This document shows, piece after piece, positions 1 to 12,342 of a DNA stretch of 64,000 nt. Below the pieces are notes generated by a model. It worked only from the letters and a program-made list of their open reading frames with translations, searched no databases and was not told where the DNA came from. This DNA comes from Siphonodentalium dalli (lineage: Eukaryota > Mollusca > Scaphopoda > Gadilida > Siphonodentaliidae), in NCBI GenBank assembly GCA_032622095.1, contig CP136066.1, positions 46,536,911 through 46,600,910 on the forward strand, given 5' to 3'. How positions within the stretch are numbered: position 1 is the stretch's first letter; each line of letters begins with the position of its first letter. The position numbers and the translations under genes are program-made.

Positions 1-294
1 CATCTTTAATTTTCCAACTGCAACCATTGAACAAGACCAATCTTCCTGTTTTTAAATAAAATTAAATTTGCACCAATGTGAAAAATGTGAGCTTGTATGT
101 AGTGTGCAATGTTTGTCAACCTATCGGTATGGAATTTCCATCTGTTGAAATAGTTTGACCAAAGTGGGGTGCACCCATTGAACCAAGCCATCCAACACCC
201 CACCTGTCACCCCTCCCATCGTCCCTATTGGGACGAAATGGTATGGTCGGGAGACGATAACACTTCACTATTAAACTATTGATGGTATATTTGT

Positions 295-1035
295 ATACCT
301 TACTCGTATTTAAATTCGCGCAGTACTATATTTCGCTCAGTTTTGAGTTAGCGCACTTTGAATTCGCGCACCCTGCGGCGCGAATTCAAAACGGACACAA
401 ATATTTTCGAAAAGACTTGTATCTGATGAACGTTTCAGTTATTAATCGTTCCTGAAGGTACCTGTGCATATTAAAGATCACCACGACGAAAATTAGCATC
501 GGGTAAATTGTAGCTGGATCAAGATATTGTTGAGACGATGGGTGGTTATGTGCTCAAAATAACCATTTTGACACTCACATAGTTATGGACATCAACGAAA
601 TAAACTTTAAAGACGTACATGTAAAACAACCACGTATTCGGCTGACTTAAGATAAAATCAACATGTGGCTGCGAGTGTTTCAAATAGCTGGGTTGACATT
701 TTTAACTCAGACGGCATGGCTAAGTTGTCACCACATGGTCTGGATATGGATATATGATTTCGTGTCCATTCATACGGGAATGTGTGCATGTCTTACAAGT
801 ATTGCAAAATCTAACACTTTAGCATGATTTACATATTATGAATAATGGTGTTGAGAATGCATGGCCGCATGTAATTATAATTGTCTATACTCAGTTCAAA
901 TGTCTGCAATGTATGTGCATGTAACTAAGTAACATAGCTGATTTACTCTGTCATTTGGTATAAACTCAGGAGACGTACAATTTTTCGCTCAGTTTTTAAT
1001 TCGTGCACCAATCGGATTTAATGCGAGTAAGGTAT
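295..1035. mobile_element. TA-flanked terminal-inverted-repeat element, copy 1
   Basis: Ends TACCTTACTCGTATTTAAAT and the complement of TACCTTACTCGCATTAAAT, about 740 bp apart. The terminal TA could be the target duplication, as in Tc1/mariner-like MITEs. No ORF inside. The first 130 bp resemble the element at 4402-4818. Confidence 0.6.
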
Positions 1036-4000
1036 TCATAACTTAGTGTACAAATAATACGCCTCACATGACCCTGTACTATGACACTACTGTGATATTT
1101 GACACAAATTTGTTCTTACACATTAGTAAATACTATTTGTTTTTGCAGTTTTATTGTAAATTGTCCCATTAAACATGAAACGGGTTCGACACTTTGTCAT
1201 GAGCACCGAGAATACGATGCATGATCTAACTGTAATCTTATTATTCTAAGTGGGGTATAAAATACAATTTGTCCAACGACTGACAGCAACATACATAGAC
1301 ACGACAATATTAAACTAATATGATCATACGCAAGCGCAATTAACGAACCAAAACAAAACCACTCAAATGAGTGAGGGTAGCTGTTAATTTCTTTTCTTGA
1401 CGCTGGGTGAGCACTGCGGTTGAGGTACTATTGAGAGTAGCGTGTTCATTTCATAGCTGTTCATTTCATTCAAAGGTCTCACCGTGTCGATTTCAAAAAA
1501 ATCGACGAACAACGTCATCGTGTAACTTTCCCCATTGACCGAGTTCGCCTGAATGTATCTTCTGCTTAATTATGTGTTCCTTTCGATTCCAGAAAATAGT
1601 ATACTTATGGATTATCACATGCATGTATGTACTATATAGACTTATGATAACAATTAATTCCTTATTAAATATATCTTATTTCGTTTCGCACAGTACCGCA
1701 ACTGTAGTTACTATAGTGTCGTTATTTATTGTCTTATTTTCTCAATAAAAGGTAAACTAACGCTACGAATGAACTTACATTGTAATTCAATGTTCACACT
1801 TCTCAATTGCATTACCAGTAATCGAAAGACACAGTAACAAGATTTTCCGATTACGACATTAATGCTTTATACCCACCGAACTACTATGCGACAAAAGCGC
1901 TCGCGAAATTCAAAACAGCTGCGTCGTATTAGATAATAATTGGTGACGTCACAATATCAGATATAGTCTATATACGACCCAAAGCGTCCGGCTTTGATTC
2001 GTTAATATTGCTTTTGTCCTACACAATGATTAGCCCCGTGTTAGTTTTAAAACAATAATGGAATAACGCAACTATGTAAAGTCGTTTGCGTTTTGGGAGT
2101 TTGTATTCGGTTCTATAGGCACGCGCACTGTAAAAAGCGATTTAGCAAACAGCACATGGCTACTAAGTTGTGTTTGCCATAACGCATGCATTTGTACCGC
2201 TATTGGGACCTTTAGCTTAGATTAGATTATATTATTTATTGGTAATGATACAAATATCTATACAATTTTATGCAAAGTTGTCCCATGTATACAAATTGAA
2301 CCTCAAATTTAGGTGAGAAATTCTAGCAATGATCCCATCATTCACTCGGCAAGTTAAAATACGGATTATACCATTAAGAGCGTTCAAATGGGGGGGGGGG
2401 GGGGGGTGGCTGAATGTGGACACACATCTTCGACTATATAATCGGGAAGAGGTGGGGTGATTGTAAGTTAACAGAACAAAATCCAATGACGAAATAAACT
2501 TAACCTCTTGACTGATGGCGTGTGCTTGGTCGTTGGCGTTATTGCCTTTTTCCGGTGGAAAAATACATCCGGATATCACGAAAACCACAAAACTGACTCA
2601 ATTGAACGACTATTACCACTCGCTATCGTGGAACACCATATACTGTTCCTAAGTTTGAGATACAATTGTTCCAAAACACCAATTCTGAGTTCAGGTTATG
2701 AATAATTGTCTGAATTAGTGCTGAATTGGGTCCGTACTCAGTACGGACATATAACACTCAGTGTGACATTTTACGTCCGTACTCAGTACTGAGACATAGA
2801 AGCCAAGAGGTTAGCATCCACAACAGTTTAATATCACAAGAAAACAATATGTTTTATTCCGAAACTCATATTGAGTACTGTACATGTATACGAACTAATT
2901 CAGATTATGAGACAAAATGAATCAACGCTGATAAATAATACAGATGCAAGTGCTTTGGTGGTCAACGAGCAAATGGTTCTTGCAGCAGGAATAAGTAACA
3001 CCACAATACATTAAATTAAACCTGTATTGAATGGTAACTTATATAGGTTACCATCGTATTCAAATTGTATTGAACGTGGCTCAGTTCCATATTCCTTGGG
3101 TTCTGAATCGGTTTATACATATGTTATAACCCGCTTGGGTATATGTACAAGAAATCCAGCCTGTGCCTTGCTCTGTATTTATAAAGAGAAGGTGGTCCGT
3201 ATGTCTGTCCATATTTTTCTCGCAGGTTGCTGATCCGATTTCAACCAAATTTGGTGTGGTGACTCGTGGTACACTGGCGGAGGTTATAGCCGCGTTAGTT
3301 TTTTCAAAATGTAACTAAATAACAAAAAATAAAAAAGAACATAAGCACACCGTGGGCATATTTCAGCACCAGATATACACTCTTTGTGTGCTTTGCCTGT
3401 GCCATCCAACAGAATAAAGGTATAAGTCCACTATGCTCTTATTCCAGAATCAAATTATTTAGGTCCAATATGAACCTATTTGCACGCGGAATATACTGAA
3501 GTAACATAATCCATAGTATGTATTTATACAACAGTAGGAATTGTCTGCCATGTGCGAGAAGTGCACACAGGGGTGCCACAGGCCCCCAAATGACAAAGGA
3601 ACACAGGCCCCTCCGACGCTGAATAAAGGCTCCCGAACATATATTATAAGTTTCGCGACACTCAAGGATCGGATATGGTGTCATTTGAGGCGAAGTGAAA
3701 TCGACATTAGGATAGGCCGTATCTCATATGACCACCGACAAAATCCAGAATATCCCTTTAATTAATCGTCGCTATAATTTATTTTAATTTGGTAACTTAA
3801 ATGTGTCGTCCATGGCCATTAACGTGGACGACACGTCACCGTGATGCGCCATGGGCGTTGACCGTCAACGCATTGAGTCAATATGGCTATTCACCAGAAG
3901 TAGGACAACACATTGAATTTGATATTTAATTTATGAGTCTTTAGAATTCCTCAGATATACCACATGCATGTTTTGGTATATGGTACTTTGTCTTTAAATT

Positions 4001-4401
4001 GACAGAAAATGATTTCCGACAGATATCCCTTTTCTTGGCGCCAAAATACACCGAAAATATTCCCGAGGCGACATGTTTTTTTATTTCTGAACAAGATGGT
4101 GGATATGCACCAAATATGGGGTCAATGCCGCCATTATCGACCTAATATGGGTTCACCCACCGTCACTATGTATCGACGCTGATTGCCAAGTCGCAAGAGT
4201 TGACATACTAAAGTAACATCATTATACGTGTAGAACAGACTTCGCTGCAGCCTTATAACATAGGATATCGCCGTAAAAGAAATGTAGTTTTCGGTTCCAA
4301 GAAATATGCATGTTTCTTACGCAGCGTTTATAAGTTAGCCCACCGTACTCACGTTATCCTATATCTACAGTAGTCCATTTTAAGGGTGTGATAACGCCAC
4401 C
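1036..4401. other. Non-coding stretch between the two TA-flanked elements
   Basis: AT-rich DNA without a recognisable gene. A 17-base guanine run lies at 2390-2406. A piece near 3225-3270 (GATTTCAACCAAATTTGGTG) looks like a fragment of a dispersed repeat. The missing 3' terminal exon of the DHRS11-like gene might lie here, but I could not identify it. Confidence 0.5.
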
Positions 4402-4818
4402 TACCAGACTCGTATTTAAATTAGCGCAGTACTATTTTTAGCTCAGTTTTATTTGCACATTCGATTTCTCGCATTGTTGTGCGAGGATTCATACATGTAT
4501 ATGACAAAATATTTCCACAAAAAGTCTTTTATCCGATGCACGGTCGTCATAGCGTCCCGTCTATCAAACACAGTGATAATGTGAAGCATTTGCAGCATCC
4601 ACTAACACTGAAGATCAAGATACTTGTTCGGTTGGTCGAATGAGGATGTCGTGTACCTGGAATATATATGAATGTGTCAAATTAGACATTAAAGAATGAT
4701 TGTCATCTCATCACTTTCACGCAACGAACAAGTCCACAATATATCTTTAACGGATGATCATCATTTCATTGGGCGAAAACACTTATTATATTATTATATT
4801 CATTATACACGAGTCCTA
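4402..4818. mobile_element. TA-flanked terminal-inverted-repeat element, copy 2
   Basis: About 417 bp. The left end TACCAGACTCGTATTTAAAT and the following GCGCAGTACTAT and GCTCAGTTTT words match copy 1. The right end (ACGAGTCCTA) is an imperfect complement of the left. Shorter than copy 1, with an unrelated centre. Confidence 0.55.
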
Positions 4819-5552
4819 CCACCAGACTATGTCCGATGACTTTAGCTGAACAATAACGGGATATCGAGCGCATTACGAGAAGCAAAATAAAAAACAAATC
4901 ATACTTAATGTTTCACTTTTTGTACAATTCCCCATGGCGTACAAACGCAAAAATTTCTTCATCGTCGACTATAATTACATAAATTAAACAATTGAAACTT
5001 AGTAATCACTCACCCTCTACATTTACACTATTAGCTCATTCGGGATTCAGACAATTTGTTTTATTAATTACTCCGACGGTCAAAACTTAATGACCCCAAT
5101 CGATCTTCAAGTCATTTCTTAAATATATGTAACTTGAAAATCTATTTTCAGCACCGATATAAAACTGTAGATGCATATAAGGCATTTATATGACACTATT
5201 GTGACTGTATCGTGATATAACTGCATAACCCAATCAGTGTTTTTATATTTTGTTTACCTTAATCGACGTGTTGGGGCTGATATACCATAAAGCAACGTAG
5301 TGTAAACCCTAGATACCCCAAAGCAACGTATTTGAGTATCTTGCATCGTAATGTAAAACTACGTATATTGGAGTCTTGAGAGCCCCAATATGAATATTTC
5401 GGAGGGAACTGGTACCCTTTATATAGTTTTGGAGAGCTGCATGGGCACTATGAATTCCATGAATATCCAATTCAGCTACGCCGGGCGTAGTAATGCAGAG
5501 TAGACATTCATCGTGGCATGATCTACATGAGTACCAGAATCGACGTATTTAC

Positions 5553-5618
5553 CTGGACGTGGGGTGCAGCTGATAGGGAATATATCACCGCATCAACGAT
5601 GTCGTCAGCTTGTAGAGA
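5553..5618 (-). CDS. DHRS11: DHRS11-like short-chain dehydrogenase, exon 6 (3' end uncertain)
   Basis: Twenty-two codons, SLQADDIVDAVIYSL then SAAPHVQ. This corresponds to the DHRS11 C-terminal segment that reads xLKPEDVAEAVIYxLSxPxHxQ. The acceptor is TTTTCTTTGTAG. After CAC GTC CAG there is a strong donor, GTAAAT, at the point where vertebrate genes also splice, so a last small exon with an RPTEQ-like tail is expected below 5.5 kb; none was recognised. If the donor is not used, translation continues nine residues (VNTSILVLM) to a TAG at 5523-5525. Confidence 0.78.
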
Positions 5619-6114
5619 CTACAAAGAAAATAGCAAATGTATAGACGAAAAGCTCCTGCAAGTAATTGAGTTTGTACTGATTTATGGTCAATGGAATATA
5701 GTTTTTGTAAGCTGTTGGGTGGCGAAATCTCGGCACACAAATCGGATACGAATTATCATATTTTTAAAGCTTGAAATGTGGTGTAGTCCGATTTAGGAAT
5801 GAAGCTAGCTATATATGCAAGGTAATCACACGCTCTCGTGAACGGAACATAACTACACCTCCATTGCAACATGCCTGAGTGTGTCAATGGAAAATATCAG
5901 ATATCTCATTTACATGTCATTTTACAGAGATTGAAAAACAAATAATGACATGGATAGTGACGATGGTCTGTGCTGACCACTTTCCAATAGTTCTTTGATT
6001 GTCCACGGGAAGAATTCGCAAGAGTTACAAGGTAAAAAAAATGCATGACCATATTCAATATTCAAATTATACACACTACTGTTTTCCCTACATCAAATTC
6101 GTGTTTGTGCTAAC

Positions 6115-6201
6115 CTGTAGGCTACTGTACACCGAACGCGCCGTGGTTTCGTCGAAACTCCGTGCCATGAATTCTGTCTCGACTATTCCCGGACTGATAC
6201 T
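6115..6201 (-). CDS. DHRS11: DHRS11-like short-chain dehydrogenase, exon 5
   Basis: Twenty-nine codons, phase 0 at both ends. It starts SISPGIVETEF, the conserved SPG block that follows the SDR active site and contacts the nicotinamide half of the cofactor, with VET as in DHRS11. It continues to VYSSLQ. The acceptor is CTGGTTTCAG and the donor is CAG/GTTAGC. The junction with exon 4 (T-T / S-I-S-P-G) matches the vertebrate protein in register. Confidence 0.82.
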
Positions 6202-9200
6202 CTGAAACCAGAACAAAGAATGGCGGTTTCAATCATCGTGTTTTGGCCGCGAGAAAAAAAAAGCAAAATACACCAAACATGTCCCACCACACAGCTAACA
6301 TCTGTAGGTTTTCTATACCATACAACTATTAGATGGTACCCATGCAAATAGGAAGTTTTGATGGTCAGATAGAGACTATATTATCCAGAAGCTAGTCACC
6401 TATCTGATATTGAACGCAACAGGCAAATGATTCCTACACACTTGTCTTGCAGACATTACTTCAAATACTGATTGCATCGAGTATTACACAAAGCAGTGTT
6501 CCCCAGTCTATTGTGCAATCTGGTCAACCAAATGCTGTGATATCCACAATCTTGTTTTCGGGTCGAGTTAGATCATGCATATGGTTCCAAATGGCTCCTC
6601 ACATAATTGTCCAGACTGGGATTTTCGGTATATTATGCTGAATTGTGGACAAAGGGCTGCTAACACATGATCGGATGTTCGTGTTTACCCATGATCAATA
6701 TGAACCCTTCTGATTACGATTGTATGTGGTCTACCTTGTTCGTCGAAAAACAAGCCGACAAACTGGGGAATCATTCCCGTGCAATTGTATCGGCCACTCT
6801 GGACAAAAGCATTCGATGTCATCAAACCAAAATCGCTGAGAATAGTCTACCGTCTATGTGGATTTCATGGCACGATGAGTATTGTGGAGAGTATATGTGA
6901 AATGCTGCGATGTTCCGGTTTAGAATAAGCTCTACACAGCAAACACCGAATCGGGTTGACATGTTTAACTTTGCGTGTAGGTGTTTATTTTCTATACACC
7001 GCGTATAGATAATACACATATCGTTTAGGTTTTGTGTGTATATGTATTGTATTTAGTTTGCAATTTATGCAACTATCACGGCAAATCACATGTTTATAAT
7101 TTAATATATACGTTTGTCAGCCAGACTGCGTTTTTCTAAGTATATATATAACACATTTATATAATCTCAATATTTCACGAGGCGCTATAACATTAAAACA
7201 CCTACTGTTTGTGTGGAAATAAACGTGGCGTTTAGGTTTCAGTCAAATGTATAGGAGAAAATGACGTCAGACAACACGTGTTAATTTCGCTGGTGGGCAA
7301 AACAATTTGTCATTTTTCTCAAACGTTTTGCAATAGAAGTACCTTTTCTGACAAATTTATTGGTCGGCATCAATTAAAACTTCACAATGTCCCTATTTAA
7401 TTATATATGTAACAATATTTCCAAAATATTACCTGACAAACTCTATTTAAATGATTAAAGTAAACAAGCAACACAGTGTCGTCGCCAAAGCCCAGATTTT
7501 ACATAGGGTCCAAATATGGGCTTTCAGCACTGAACCAGTTAAGAATAAGTCACAATTCATCAAGCTCTTGTCCCGCGTGCATTGGAATAGCGGACACACT
7601 GCGCAATGATGGTGACGCATATGCATTATGGCCTTTAGCACATAAAATGGAGTTGTTGCCGACGACACTGATATATTATTAGCTCTTCTAGTTTATCATT
7701 GAACTTCGGAGTTTGGTGGGGTCAATTTTATTCCCGGGGCAAAAAAAGACATATAATAAAAAGATAGAGTTATTCAGAATAGGAGATTCACACGAAGTCG
7801 TTGTCTCGAACATGCCATTTATAGACGCATGGACACAAGATTTGCTATGTTCGGCCACGAAAGACGAATATGGTGAGGACCTGTAGCGCATAGCCGATGT
7901 AACGTGTATTTTTGACGCAGAACAAGCTGACATCGGCCATGCTGGTGCCCAGATATTTGTTCCTGTGTAAAATTGAAAGAAATCTGAATATGTTGCGATA
8001 TGCAAATGGTGTCATCGGGCAAAGGGCTGCCGGTCCCTGAATAATTGGCGCCCATCGAGCGTGCAGCTTTTTTTTTACCACAGTCCATCTGCAAATAATG
8101 ATTTGAAAGACACTGGAAAATCCATATTCTAGACCCCGTGAATGAGGCTGGCAGACGGAAGGTGAATACCTCGTTCCGACTGTGACCGATATCGCTCCAG
8201 AACCAGAAACTCTACACAAGATTGTACGCTGTACGTGTAAGCTGTCGAGAGCAATAACATAGTGGCAGAAAATAGACACGTGTAAGAAAAATGGACTCAA
8301 GTGTGTTGTTGCTTGTGGTGACAGTCGATGCTCAGGTTGGATTAACTCTAAAAAATTAACATTTGACAATGTATTCTATGCCGGTGACTAATTTGACATC
8401 TGTGTTGAGCTTCTTTGAAATAGGTCTTCCACATATCTACGATTAAGAAATGTTAATGATAGATCGATGGTGCTATATATTACGCAGCATTACCCTAGCA
8501 CCTAATCGATTCTGTTAACGTCTTTTTGTTTAACTTTTTGTAGTCAATTTGAATTGGGGTGAAATGCAAATGGACTAATTATTTCGCACAGCTATGAAAA
8601 AGTGATACTTTAATCGATAGAGAGTGGCTTCATAGCCGAAAATGTTGAACTTTTGAGCGACAAAACATGTGTTATTAATTGATATATTCAGAAATCACCA
8701 TTAGATCACATTAACTATCCCTTATAAAGACGTATGATTCGATGTGTCAAAAATGTGTTTAAATGTCAAAAGTAATGTTGGCGGCCATATTGGATTGTCC
8801 GATCGAGTTATGATCATATAATTAAAAACAACATATTCTTAAAACGAAACTGTCAATATATGTCCGTTGTCATAGTTCTCGGTAGCTAAATTTCATTTTA
8901 AAGTAAACGGGTCATTTTATCGGGAAATGGTGACCATATTGGACGCCATATTGAATTACAAAAAGTGCTCATTAGCCGAGTTGGGATATGTTATTGAGGA
9001 TATATTACCCTTCGAAATGGAACAAAAGCCAACGTAGTCCAAATTGTTTCTAGAACAACTCTTTTATCGACCAGACAATATTTGTTCAGTAACTTTATTC
9101 TCATCCGTTCTGATAGGAAAAAATGCTATTGTGTTGAACACCAGTATATTTTTCGGTAACATAAACCACTGTCTGCACCAGTTAAGGTCACATGACTGTT

Positions 9201-9727
9201 TGCGCTCCAAAAAATAACTAAAAATATTCGGTTTTGAATTTGTCCCGGTATTGAACTAGATCGATAAATACTTGAACTACGCATTGAAGTCATGAAAAAT
9301 ACAGCTTTGAACACGATGTTTGTATTCCAAACATTCAGCAGCCATTTGTTCGGCATGGAGCATAAACGAGTGTTCCATATGTGTCTATTGGCATTGTATG
9401 AATGGAGAGCGTTTCTGTCAATTATATGGGAAACATTGAACATAGTTAGAAAATGACTGTGACCATGGACAGTATTTTTCAGAGAACATGAAGCCGGTAT
9501 ATCAACATTTGGTGTATTTATCAACCTATCGTTTACCGCCTTCCAATTTCCATAAACAAAATTGGCAGCTCCGTTTAAGTGTCTTATCATTTCAATGCAT
9601 GCACTACCTTGAGTATCTAGCTTTGTGTATATTTAAGATTTGGTTCTTAAAATCAAACTGAATTGCCATGGCTACCAATGCTGAAAATGCGCCATATTAT
9701 TTAATTTGGTTGCAATAGATACGTTAC
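6202..9727 (-). other. DHRS11-like intron between exons 5 and 4
   Basis: An AT-rich 3.5 kb interval between a clear donor at 9727 and a clear acceptor at 6202. Two open stretches on the minus strand (7845-8369 and 9126-9590) reach 174 and 154 codons, but neither has a recognisable domain. I treat them as chance or decayed sequence. Confidence 0.65.
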
Positions 9728-9857
9728 CGTAGTCCGTATATGAGTCTTCTTTTCTCGTAACTCGTTCCTAACACCCTCAGCGATGGCTGTAACTGCGAAC
9801 TTTGATGCGGAATACACGTGGTTGTTAGCATTGTTTATCACGCGATGCCCCGACATG
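9728..9857 (-). CDS. DHRS11: DHRS11-like short-chain dehydrogenase, catalytic exon (exon 4)
   Basis: Exon with the active site. It begins with one base completing a Ser codon, then MSGHR, and continues to VYSASKFAVTAI: the Tyr and Lys of YxxxK are the catalytic pair of classical SDRs. It then reads GVRNELREKKTHIRTT, matching the DHRS11 helix and strand after the active site. The acceptor is TTTTTCTATACAG and the donor is ACG/GTAACG. The leading partial codon means the previous exon must end in phase 2, so it does not join exon 2 directly: about 31 codons (V-N-V-L to the catalytic Ser region) should lie in an exon between 9.9 and 19.5 kb, and I could not find it. Confidence 0.85.
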
Positions 9858-10071
9858 CTGTATAGAAAAATATGCAAGTTTTCATATAAATAACGCAGCA
9901 ATTTCCAACATGCCCATCAATATTGACAATGCCGTAAGAAGATATGTTCGTAAATTTATCGGCGTGCCGTGTGATAGGCAGGTTAATGACAAAATGGGAC
10001 ATATTTTGTTCCAACAAAATACGTGACGATAGAGGATGTCTCCCAAATCTGTTCAATCGTTGTAAAGATCC

Positions 10072-10200
10072 CGAATCGATGGCCAGTGGAAATATCCTCA
10101 ATCGATAACCAATGGAAATGTCCTGATTCGATATAGCCAATGGAAGTGTCTTGAATCGATAGCCAATGAAATGTCCTGAATCGATGGCAAATGTAAATTT
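10072..10200. repeat. 26-27 bp minisatellite, five copies
   Basis: Five imperfect copies of GAATCGATAGCCAATGGAAA plus TGTCCT, starting near 10072, 10099, 10125, 10152 and 10178. It lies just upstream of the DHRS11-like exon 4 acceptor. Confidence 0.85.
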
Positions 10201-10496
10201 CAGACAGACAATACGTGTAGGTTGAAACTGTTATGGTAGTTTTGGTAGCCTATTTATTCATATTAGAACATTGCATTGTCTGTATCACAAGTTTATTGCC
10301 ATTCATGCTGTATTCAACAAGTGTGTGCTGTTATCTGTGTCCACTGACATAATGTACATACACACTGTACCACTAACATAACACATGACAAAAGTGTACT
10401 AACTTTCTGATATGTTGTTTGTATATTTGCACACTCACAGCACCACAGTAATAGACTATGAGTATCCAATAGCCATCCATATGGATATTTTAATAA

Positions 10497-10664
10497 AAGT
10501 AATCAAAATGTAATCATGATTACAGGTACATTTGAAAGTAATCGATTACGATTACGATTACTTGTAATCAAGAAATGTCATGATTACTGATTACAGACGA
10601 TTACTCCAAATTTTGTAATCGATTACTTTGATTACGATTACTGATTACGATTACCCCAACCCTG
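10497..10664. mobile_element. hAT-like transposon end with GTAATC/GATTAC subterminal motifs
   Basis: A cluster of about fifteen GTAATC or GATTAC hexamers, several fused as GTAATCGATTAC, ending in ACCCCAACCCTG. Many non-autonomous hAT elements end CAGGGTTGGGGTAATC; this is the complement of such an end. No matching left end was found, so it may be a solo terminus. Confidence 0.55.
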
Positions 10665-10856
10665 GTAGTTTACAATAACAACAATGTGTTAACTATGTCG
10701 ATATTAGACAAAGAACTGATGGTTTTCATATAGCGCTTAACCAATTTAAACATTACACTATTATCCAAGTAATTAGTACAAACCAACCCATGAACCGACT
10801 GCATTCATCATATTGTATGCAGGCGCTGACTGGTACTCGTTTAACGCATGATTTAA

Positions 10857-11089
10857 CCCTTTGGGTGCCAGGGGCCGATCTCATCGGCCCTAAACCTACA
10901 AAATATGTCTGTTAAAGAATATAAGAATAAATTATTAAATTTGTAAAAAATTGTAAAAAAAAACAAATTGTTAGGCCAATGCATTCTCTTATATATGCGA
11001 GGCGACCTATGGTCGACTCGCATGTATAAGTGAATGCATTGGCACAGGGTATATGGGTTGATACACAAATCGACCTGGCACTCAAAGGG
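10857..11089. mobile_element. piggyBac-like MITE with internal palindrome
   Basis: A 233 bp element with ends CCCTTTGGGTGCCAG and CTGGCACTCAAAGGG, flanked on both sides by TTAA (10853-10856 and 11090-11093). TTAA duplication with a CCCTTTG-like end is the signature of piggyBac elements. The middle contains a palindrome of about 76 bp (10975-11045) built on CCAATGCATTCTCTTATA that recurs at 48.4, 62.9 and 63.2 kb. No coding capacity. Confidence 0.8.
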
Positions 11090-11765
11090 TTAACGCAGTT
11101 ATCTCCCCAATAAAGTTATACTTCTGTATTCACTTATACGACTTTTACGATCGAGGTCTTATTACATTGAGTTTTCGCTCCTCTCATTTCGCACACACGC
11201 ATTTATCCCCCCAAATTGGTCACAAATAACCTTTCCGAATAATAGTGACATATATTGCGGAAACTGTTCATAAAGCTTAATTATGTTAACTCGTGTTGTG
11301 ATTTGTATTTAGCACTCGATTATGAACCACTGTCCGCATACATAGGCCTCGCATCGCCTTTCCGTGTACGACCACTGGATATAATTGGTCGCTCTGTGTT
11401 TTATCATGACACCAGTGGCATTAGATTGCATTACATTACATTGCAATACATGTACAAAATAATTTCGCTTCAAAATATATAGCTATTGTCAGATTGTATT
11501 ACACTCCTATGTGCTATTTCCAATAAAAACGCCGTTAATTAAACATGGTAATGTCACTAGTGAATTATGTCATTTCTCGTGACGTCATTGACGTTACCTC
11601 GCTTTAATAGTGGTCTTGACTGAAATTTCGGTGGTTGATTTTTCTCCACATCGCGACTTTCATGCACTAATTCTGTGTGTTCTAATCATATTTGGTGAAC
11701 CAAATTGATGCTGAAGTGTAATAAATAGAGTAATCAATTGGTTCCGGGATTTGCGTTGAATGATT

Positions 11766-11855
11766 CTCTCGAGGTGGGAGACGTTTAGGCAAGAAACTCG
11801 TGCGCTAGTTTTAACGCGCACTCGTTTCTTACCGACGTCTCTCGCCTCTCGTGAG
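11766..11855. repeat. Imperfect palindrome of about 88 bp
   Basis: Arms CTCGAGGTGGGAGACGTTTA plus GGCAAGAAACTCGTGCGC and their imperfect complement around a short TAGTTTTAA-type centre. Could fold into a long hairpin or be a collapsed MITE. Confidence 0.7.
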
Positions 11856-12342
11856 TTATTTTGGCGTAGTTTTCGAGACCAAATGATTACTCTATATATC
11901 CCTTACCCGCGAGCCTGCGAAACCTATAGCCTCGTTTCATAACAAAGTGAACAATGAACATCTCCATATAAGTTGTACTTCCTTCGTTAAGAACTGTTTT
12001 GTTACATTATGTCATGAATATGTTTTTTCATTTTCTTTTTTCATCTTATATCCACATATTAATATGTATTTACTCTCTGACTCCACAACTCATTTACCCT
12101 ATGCATCTTCAGCAATGAGCCTGCAACTGAGCCAACGTCGCGCCGATGGAACTATTATCAAATGAAAAAGCCTACCTACACACTACCTAGCACCATACAT
12201 TATCATCGATATGATCCAGGATAACTATTACCGCTCTAGGGTATAGGCACATTCTATAATCGCGCGCGACATGCGAAACGCAAAGAGCGATGTGATCCGT
12301 ATACGTCCAAACTTCTACTTTATTACGTAAACTTGTCTATGA

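Noticed and set aside
1465-1500. Possible last exon of the DHRS11-like gene (EIDTVRPLNE on the minus strand)
   Set aside because: The V-R-P match is short, there is no acceptor AG in place, and the register differs from the family C-terminus.
7845-8369. 174-codon minus-strand open frame, overlapped by two other open frames
   Set aside because: No recognisable domain, composition or splice context; it lies in an intron of the DHRS11-like gene and overlapping open frames suggest low stop density by chance.
9126-9590. 154-codon minus-strand open frame
   Set aside because: No known motif, and translation looks like random composition; kept out of the gene list.
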